Positions 58,499 to 64,000 of a DNA stretch of 64,000 bases are shown one piece after another. Origin of the DNA: JACCTU01 sp963769665. Its GTDB lineage: Bacteria; Actinomycetota; Thermoleophilia; Gaiellales; Gaiellaceae. Where the stretch lies: positions 2,170,001 through 2,234,000 of the forward strand of contig CAVYMQ010000003.1 in assembly GCA_963769665.1 (NCBI GenBank), in the 5' to 3' direction. Under the pieces are notes generated by a model. That model ran no database searches and was not told where the DNA came from. It worked only from the letters and a program-made list of their open reading frames with translations. Each line of letters starts with the position of its first letter. The stretch's first letter is position 1. Position numbers and translations under genes: made by a program.

Positions 58499-59523
58499 CG
58501 GTAGTCGAGGCCCGACAGGCGGGAGAGCTTCTCGAACGCGTGCTCGGCCTCGACGCGACGCACGGTGCCGGAACGTGAGCGCATCACCATCGACTCGGTG
58601 ATCACCTTGTCCTGCGTGTAACGCACACCGCGGAGCAGCGCGCCAGACGTCACACCGGTCGCAGCGACGAAGACGTCCTCCCCCGCGACGAGGTCGTCGG
58701 TCGTCAGGACCCGCTCCACGTCGTAGCCCGCATCGACGAGGCGCTGCTTCTCGTCGTCGTCGCGCGGCCAGAGCTTTCCCTGGAGCGCTCCGCCGAGGCA
58801 CTTGATCGCGGCGGCTGCGATGACGCCTTCGGGCGTGCCGCCGATCCCCATCAGCAGGTCGACGTCGGCGATGCCCCCGTGCGCGGCCGCGATCGCCGGT
58901 GCGACGTCGCCGTCGCGAATCAGCACGACGCGTGCGCCGGCCTTGCGCAGGTCGGCGATGAGCTGCGTGTGGCGGTCGCGCTCGAGCACGATCACACTCA
59001 CGTCGCGCGGGTGCTTGTCCTTCGCCTCGGCGACTCTCTGCACGTTCTGTTCCGGCGTGGCGTTGATGTCGATCGCGTCGGCTGCCTCAGGGCCGGTGGC
59101 GATCTTGTCCATGTAGACCGCGGCGCCCGGAAAGAACATCGTGCCGCGCTCTGCCACGGCGATCACGGCGATCGCGTTCGCTTGCCCGAGCGCGGTCAGG
59201 CGCGTGCCCTCGAGCGGGTCGACGGCAACGTCGACCGCAGGCCCGAAGCCCGACCCGATCGACTCGCCGTTGAAGAGCATCGGCGCCTCGTCCTTCTCCC
59301 CCTCGCCGATCACGACGACGCCGTCCATCTGCACGGTGTCGAGCATCAAGCGCATCCCGTCGACGGCGGCCTGGTCGGCGGCGATCTTGTCGCCGCGCCC
59401 GATCCAGCGTCCGGCGCCCATCGCGGCGGCCTCGGTCACCCGCACGAGCTCGAGCGCGAGGTTCCGGTCGGGCGGTGTCCCCGCGCCCCCTGCCCGCTCG
59501 CTGGTCTCGAAGGCCTGCGTCAC
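58495..59523 (-). CDS. glpX: fructose-1,6-bisphosphatase class II
   Basis: Gluconeogenic phosphatase, 342 residues. Hallmarks are GDKIAADQAAVDGMR, the metal site VVIGEGEKDEAPM and DVAVDPLEGTRL, and the GIGGTPEGVIAAAAIKCLGG block. Convergent with the aldolase gene, its metabolic opposite. Its start overlaps the upstream EamA stop by 4 bp. Confidence 0.96.
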   Translation of the reverse strand: MTQAFETSERAGGAGTPPDRNLALELVRVTEAAAMGAGRWIGRGDKIAADQAAVDGMRLMLDTVQMDGVVVIGEGEKDEAPMLFNGESIGSGFGPAVDVAVDPLEGTRLTALGQANAIAVIAVAERGTMFFPGAAVYMDKIATGPEAADAIDINATPEQNVQRVAEAKDKHPRDVSVIVLERDRHTQLIADLRKAGARVVLIRDGDVAPAIAAAHGGIADVDLLMGIGGTPEGVIAAAAIKCLGGALQGKLWPRDDDEKQRLVDAGYDVERVLTTDDLVAGEDVFVAATGVTSGALLRGVRYTQDKVITESMVMRSRSGTVRRVEAEHAFEKLSRLSGLDYR

Positions 59524-60410
59524 GACCGTGATCCTAGGGGAACGACCTCCGGCGTGGCCGCGTCCTCAAGCTCCAGGAAGACCACCGTCGCGCCCGCGGC
59601 GATCACGAGCGCGCCGCCGACCACGATCTGCCAGGTGAGCGACTCGTCCAGGAACGCCCAGGCCATCAGCGCGGCCGAAACGGGCTCGATGTACGCCAGG
59701 ATCCCGATCGCCTGCGCGGTCACGTGGCGCAGCGACCAGATGTAGAGGTAGCCCGAGGGCGCGGTGAAGACGACGCCGAGGGCGAGCACCGCAGGCAGCT
59801 CGTTCGCGGTCGGGACGACCCGGTCCGCGTCGAGCAGCAGCGGCGAGATCGCCACCGCCGCGATCGCGTAGTTCCAGAACGAGAGCGTGAGCACGGGCAC
59901 GTCGGAGACGATCCGCTTGGTCATCAGCACGAGCGCGGCGTACGTCGCGGCGGTGAACAGCCCCGTGACGAGCGCGAGCGGCCGAACCGCTCCGCCCTCC
60001 TCCCCACCGAACGCGACCAGGGCAACACCTGCCGCGGCCGGCAGCAGCGCGACGAGCGCGACTCGGCTGCGGCGCTCGGGCAGGACGAACGGAGCGAGCA
60101 GCGCGATCGCGATCGGCGCGAGGTACGCCATCAACACAGCGACCGCGACCGACGAGAGCTTGATCGTCACGAAGTACAGGAACCAGTGCGCCGCGAGCGT
60201 GACGCCGATCAGCACGACACCTCCGCGATGACGCGCCAATCGGAGCAGCGGGAGCCGGCGAATCGCCGCCGCGACGAGCAGGAGCGTCACCGCGGCGAAC
60301 GCGAGCCGGTAGAACGCGAGCACCTGCGCGTCGAGGTCGACCTTCCGGACGATGACCGCGATCAGCCCCCACGACGTGGCCAGCGCCGCGACGGCGAGCT
60401 TCCACCTCAA
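59520..60410 (-). CDS. EamA/DMT-superfamily transporter
   Basis: 296 residues, ten spans, two EamA repeats (LAVAALATSWGLIAVIVRKV; IGILAYIEPVSAALMAWAF). TTG start at 60410, 4 nt after argS; its stop overlaps glpX. Substrate unknown. Confidence 0.87.
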   Translation of the reverse strand: MRWKLAVAALATSWGLIAVIVRKVDLDAQVLAFYRLAFAAVTLLLVAAAIRRLPLLRLARHRGGVVLIGVTLAAHWFLYFVTIKLSSVAVAVLMAYLAPIAIALLAPFVLPERRSRVALVALLPAAAGVALVAFGGEEGGAVRPLALVTGLFTAATYAALVLMTKRIVSDVPVLTLSFWNYAIAAVAISPLLLDADRVVPTANELPAVLALGVVFTAPSGYLYIWSLRHVTAQAIGILAYIEPVSAALMAWAFLDESLTWQIVVGGALVIAAGATVVFLELEDAATPEVVPLGSRS

Positions 60411-60414
60411 GCGG

Positions 60415-61938
60415 TCACATGCGGTCGGGTGCGTCGACGCCGATCAGGTCGAGGCTGCGTGCGATCACGGCTTTCGTCGCCACGACGAGGCCGAGCCGGA
60501 ACGGCTGCGCTACGCCCTCGTCGATCACGCGGTGGTGGTGGTAGAAGCGGTGGAAGTCGTCGGCGACGCGGATCGCGTAGTTCGGCAGCGCGTGCGGCGC
60601 GCGGCGCTCAGTCGCCTCGGCGACGACGCCGGGAAACTCGGCGAGCCGCTTGACCAGGTCGCGCTCCTCCCGCGCGAGCTCGCCCGGCGGGTCGGCGCTC
60701 GGCTCGACTCCCTCGACGTTGCGGAGGATCCCCGCGATTCGCGCGTGCGCGTACTGCACGTAGTAGACCGGGTTCTTCTCGGACTTCTCGCGGGCGAGGT
60801 CGACGTCGATCTCGATCGTCTGGTCGTGCCCGCGCGAGACGAGGTACCAGCGCGCAGCGTCGACGCCCACTTCGTCGACGAACTCGTCGAGGAAGACGAC
60901 GTCGCCGCGCCGCTTGGACATCTTCGTCTGCTCGCCGCCGCGGGTGAGGTGGACGAGCTGGTAGAGGAGCACCTCGACGCGCTCGGGGTCGTACCCGAGC
61001 ATGCGCGCGACGGCGGCGTACCAGTTGCGCGTGCCGTGGTGGTCGGCGCCGAGCACGTAGAGCGCGTGGTCGAAGCCACGTTCGAGCTTGTCGACGAGAT
61101 AGACGATGTCGGCGGCGCGGTACGTCGGCGTGCGACCGTCGGAGCGCAGGATGACGCGGTCGTCCTCGTCGCCGTACTCAGACGAGCGCGCCCAGAGCGC
61201 GCCGTCCTTCTCGTACGCGTCGACCTTCGGAAGGATCTCCGGCAGCCGGCTCTCGAGGGCGCTCTGACGCACCCATGAGTCGAAGTGGATACGGAACCGC
61301 TCGAGCGAAGCCTCGATCTGCTCGAGCATCTTCGGCACCGGGTCGCCGTCCGTCGCCGCGAGCTCTTGGACGTAGTCGCCCCGGTAGCCGTCCTCCGGCG
61401 GCTCCTCGCCCCGTCGAACCGCATCGACCGAATCGCGGAAGCGGTCCATCTGCGCGCCCGAGTCGTTGTAGTAGTACTCGCGCTCGACATCGTGGCCGGC
61501 GAACGAGAGGAGCCGCGCGACCGAGTCGCCATACGCGCCGTTCCGCGCCGCCGCAACGGTGATCGGGCCCGTCGGGTTCGCCGAGACGGCCTCGACCTGG
61601 AAGCGCTCGCGCGGCGCAGCCCAGCCGGCCCCGTAGTCGCTTCCCGCCGCGAGGATCTCTGCAAGCGCGTCGCGGTACCACTCGCGCGCAACCCATAGGT
61701 TCACGAACCCCGGCCCCGCGACCTCCGCGCGCTCGACGCGCGGGCTCGACGAGACCGCGTCGGCGAGCTCCTGGGCGAGATCGCGCGGCGATTGCCGCCG
61801 CTGCGGGGCAAGTCGAAGCGCGACGTTCGTCGCGTAGTCCCCGTGCGAGGCGTCCGAGGGACGCTCGAGCTCGACCGGGGATCCGGCCGCTGCTTCGACC
61901 TCTGCGGCGAGGCGCGTGACGGCATTCGTCGGAGACAT
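60415..61938 (-). CDS. argS: arginyl-tRNA synthetase
   Basis: Charges tRNA-Arg. 507 residues, shorter than the usual 550-590. N-terminal tRNA-recognition domain, Rossmann core, KMSKRRGD near residue 338 and an anticodon-binding helical end (LPNYAIRVADDFHRFYHHHRV). At the normal HIGH position the sequence is NPTGPITVAAARN, so neither HIGH histidine is present although the surrounding NPTGP and ARN residues fit. ATG at 61938 was chosen over a longer frame that runs back over the next gene and the repeat. Divergent from the DUF3467 gene. Confidence 0.92.
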   Translation of the reverse strand: MSPTNAVTRLAAEVEAAAGSPVELERPSDASHGDYATNVALRLAPQRRQSPRDLAQELADAVSSSPRVERAEVAGPGFVNLWVAREWYRDALAEILAAGSDYGAGWAAPRERFQVEAVSANPTGPITVAAARNGAYGDSVARLLSFAGHDVEREYYYNDSGAQMDRFRDSVDAVRRGEEPPEDGYRGDYVQELAATDGDPVPKMLEQIEASLERFRIHFDSWVRQSALESRLPEILPKVDAYEKDGALWARSSEYGDEDDRVILRSDGRTPTYRAADIVYLVDKLERGFDHALYVLGADHHGTRNWYAAVARMLGYDPERVEVLLYQLVHLTRGGEQTKMSKRRGDVVFLDEFVDEVGVDAARWYLVSRGHDQTIEIDVDLAREKSEKNPVYYVQYAHARIAGILRNVEGVEPSADPPGELAREERDLVKRLAEFPGVVAEATERRAPHALPNYAIRVADDFHRFYHHHRVIDEGVAQPFRLGLVVATKAVIARSLDLIGVDAPDRM

Positions 61939-61959
61939 GGGCTGTATCGTAGGAGCAGA

Positions 61960-62250
61960 GTGGACGACGACGCACAAGAGCGGCATCTGAACATCCACCT
62001 CGACCCCGAGCACCTCGCGGGCGTCTACTCGAACTTCGCCAACGTCAGCTTCTCGAGCTACGAGTTCACGATCACCTTCGCGCGGATCGACCACGAGGTC
62101 GAGGAGGGTGACGTGCCCGGCGTCGTCGTCTCCCGGATCAACATGGCGCCGCAGTTCATGCGCGAGCTCCTGGACGCGATGAACGACTCCTGGTCGCGCT
62201 ACTCGACCGCGCAGGGCATCAGGGACCTTCCCGAGACCGACGACCACTAA
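61960..62250 (+). CDS. DUF3467 family protein
   Basis: 96 residues of the DUF3467 pattern (YSNFANVSFSSYEFTITFAR; SRINMAPQFMRELLDAM). Function unknown. GTG at 61960 with AGGAG at 61951-61955. Acidic, soluble. Head to head with argS. Confidence 0.82.
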   Translation: MDDDAQERHLNIHLDPEHLAGVYSNFANVSFSSYEFTITFARIDHEVEEGDVPGVVVSRINMAPQFMRELLDAMNDSWSRYSTAQGIRDLPETDDH

Positions 62251-62264
62251 TTTCTGGGAGGCGC

Positions 62265-62335
62265 AAGTCGCGAATCCGCTCGCGCGGATCCACGACCGCT
62301 TGGCACCTAAAGGCGGCCGCTTCGCGGCCGCTGCG
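62265..62335 (+). repeat. two-hairpin intergenic repeat, copy 4
   Basis: Forward-oriented copy. Hairpin B is built on CGAATCC and GGATCCACG. Hairpin A has GCGGCCGC (62313-62320), TTC, GCGGCCGC (62324-62331). Between convergent stops of the DUF3467 and M48 genes. Confidence 0.85.
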
Positions 62336-62344
62336 GCGGCGATC

Positions 62345-63508
62345 TCACCTCGGTCTTCGATGAGCCCAGGCTTCTGCCATGCCGGCGCGCTCTGCGAGCG
62401 TCGGGTGCGTCCCGAAGGGGATCGTCCACCAGCGCGGCGGGCTCGGGTCGCGGACGCCCGCCTCGGCGAGGTCGGCAAAGAAGCGTTTCGCGCCGGCCGG
62501 ATCGCGCGTCGTCTCGAGCGCAATCCAGTCCGCCTCCGCTTCGTAGCGCCGAGAGATGGCATTGACGATCGGTGTCGCGGCGAGCAAGAGGACGAAGGCG
62601 ACGAGGAGCGCGCGCGGGAGGTCCTCGGGCGTTCGTAAGGGCGCGAGCCGGGCGAGCAGCGCGAGCCCCGGCACGAGCAGCAGCACGAACCACGCCAGCC
62701 CTTTCCAGAGATGCGAGCGTTTCACGTGCGCGAGCTCGTGTGCGACGAGGAAGGCGCGCTCGGCTGCGGGCAGCGCGAGCGTCGACTCCCAGAGGATCAC
62801 TCGCGTCGTCGGCCCGATCCCGAGGGCTTCTGCGTTCAGCAGGCGCGTACGCCCGCTCGTGCGGCGCACCTCGACGTCGGGCCGCGGCAGTCCTTCGCGG
62901 GCCGCGAGCTCCTCGACCTGCCGGACGACCGCGGGACGCCGAACGGGCTCGAGCCGTGGGCTGACCAGCGGCTGCACGACGATCACGCCGACGCCGACCA
63001 CGACGAACACCGGAGCGGCTGCGAGCCACCAGCGGCGCCCGAACCGTCCCGCAAGCCACAGGCAGGCGGCACACGCGAACCCGAGCAGCGCCGCGCGCAC
63101 GACGAGCGGCCCGAGCAGGTCGAAGATCCACGTCCCGTAGCCGAGCTCCGCGATCTCGTAGCGCCGCTGCCACCAGAGCGTCGCGAGCCCGAACGGCAGG
63201 CGCGCGACGAGCAGCGCGGCCGCGGCGAGCACACCGACCTCGGCAGCGCGAAGCAGAGCAGGCCCGCGCAGCGGCAGTCGCACGCGCGACAACGCGACGA
63301 GTGCAACGAGCTCGGCCAAGAGCGCACCGAGCGCGAGCAGACGGAGCACCGAGTCGTGGCGCTCGGCACGCTCGAGGTCGAGACCTGCAAACGGCGCGAG
63401 CGTCGGCTGAACGGCCAACCCAGCCGGCACGTCGGTGCGCCAGAGCAGGAGCGCGGCGACGACCCACACCGCCGTTAGGGTTCCGACCCCGATGCGCGTC
63501 GCCGTCAT
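62345..63508 (-). CDS. M48-family membrane zinc protease (Ste24-like)
   Basis: 387 residues. Zinc motif HELAH near 258 (FLVAHELAHVKRSH) and third ligand in YEAEADWIALE. Multiple N-terminal membrane spans, as in CAAX-protease and HtpX relatives. Start uncertain: ATG at 63508 or 63517 overlaps the divergent phosphoesterase start by 18-27 bp. Confidence 0.88.
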   Translation of the reverse strand: MTATRIGVGTLTAVWVVAALLLWRTDVPAGLAVQPTLAPFAGLDLERAERHDSVLRLLALGALLAELVALVALSRVRLPLRGPALLRAAEVGVLAAAALLVARLPFGLATLWWQRRYEIAELGYGTWIFDLLGPLVVRAALLGFACAACLWLAGRFGRRWWLAAAPVFVVVGVGVIVVQPLVSPRLEPVRRPAVVRQVEELAAREGLPRPDVEVRRTSGRTRLLNAEALGIGPTTRVILWESTLALPAAERAFLVAHELAHVKRSHLWKGLAWFVLLLVPGLALLARLAPLRTPEDLPRALLVAFVLLLAATPIVNAISRRYEAEADWIALETTRDPAGAKRFFADLAEAGVRDPSPPRWWTIPFGTHPTLAERAGMAEAWAHRRPR

Positions 63509-64000
63509 CTCCGACATTCACGCAAATCTGCACGCCCTCGAGGCGGTTCTCGGCGAGATCGACCGCGAGCAGCCCGACGCGCTGTGGTGCCTCGGCGATC
63601 TCGTCGGCTACGGCGCGAGGCCGAACGAGTGCTGCCGGCTCGTCCAGGAACGGGCCGACGTGTGCCTGGTCGGCAACCACGACCTCGTCGCTCTCGGAAC
63701 GCTCGGGATCGAGGACTTCAATGCCGAGGCGGCCGAGGCGGCGCGCTGGACGGCGAACGCGCTGGACGACGAATCGCGCTCCTTCCTCGCGTCGCTCCCG
63801 CCGAGCGCAGCGCCCGAGCACGCCCAGCTCTTTCACGCGAGCGCCCGCGACCCGATCTGGGAGTACGTCCTCACGGACGAGGCGGCGACGGCCACCCTGC
63901 TCCTGACCACCGCGCCCGTCGTGCTCGTCGGCCACAGCCACATCGCGCTCGCCGTGACCCTCGGCGACACGCTCGTCGAGGGCGGGCTCGCTCCCGGCGG
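63491..64000 (+). CDS. metallophosphoesterase, partial (runs off the window)
   Basis: 170 residues visible of a calcineurin-like phosphoesterase of the YfcE/MJ0936 group. Motifs in order: DIHANLHALEAVL, GDLVGYGARPNEC, GNHD and GHSH. ATG at 63491 gives the canonical MRVAVISDIHANL start. The C-terminus lies outside. Confidence 0.92.

Overview
The window is a compact, very GC-rich bacterial chromosome segment with many GTG and TTG starts and long runs of minus-strand genes joined by 4-bp ATGA/GTGA overlaps. Gene order and families point to Actinomycetota: ftsK-rnj-dapA-dapB-M16 protease; rimP-nusA-ylxR-infB-DUF503-rbfA-nrnA-truB-ribF; mihF-gmk-rpoZ-coaBC; and a pyrR-headed pyr operon. Small Zn-ribbon proteins and secreted proteins with the style seen here suggest the class Thermoleophilia (Gaiellales/Solirubrobacterales). 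That class assignment is inference from gene content, not from a marker phylogeny.

Layout. 1-7.5 kb: truncated ftsK, rnj, lysine/DAP genes, an M16 peptidase and a divergent L,D-transpeptidase. 7.5-19.6 kb: RNA and translation block (rpsO-pnp with a hairpin leader; rimP through ribF), interrupted by a plus-strand gamma-glutamyltransferase. 19.7-28.8 kb: dtd, a TPR protein, a nucleotidyltransferase, the MoxR-DUF58-transglutaminase trio, coaBC, rpoZ, gmk and mihF. 28.9-37.4 kb: the complete pyrR-pyrB-pyrC-carA-carB-pyrK-pyrD operon with a recognisable PyrR RNA loop. 37.5-46.8 kb: a membrane glycosyltransferase, an M50 protease operon with rnz, a long structured RNA candidate, a LysM micro-protein under two SOS boxes, a secreted glycosidase-like protein and a dgcN-dgcA pair. 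46.8-57.3 kb: more accessory material, with twin M43 metalloproteases, tRNA-Arg, a CDF transporter, a tandem-repeat secreted protein, MFS and CorA transporters, small orphan genes, a GNAT protein and tRNA-Gly. 57.4-64 kb: frameshifted class I aldolase facing glpX, an EamA transporter, argS, DUF3467, an M48 protease and a truncated phosphoesterase.

How it works together. Most of the window is housekeeping: ribosome maturation and translation initiation, RNA decay (RNase J, PNPase, NrnA, RNase Z), de novo pyrimidine synthesis, CoA/GMP/flavin cofactors and central carbon. The most notable unexplained items are (1) a roughly 165-nt near-perfect multi-stem RNA fold between rnz and the LysM gene, (2) a probably leaderless, double-SOS-box LysM gene resembling SOS division inhibitors, (3) a dispersed two-hairpin intergenic repeat present in four good copies plus one partial, and (4) a perfect 14-bp hairpin that buries the ribosome site and start of an MFS gene. 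No CRISPR array, insertion sequence, integrase, phage or attachment site was seen.
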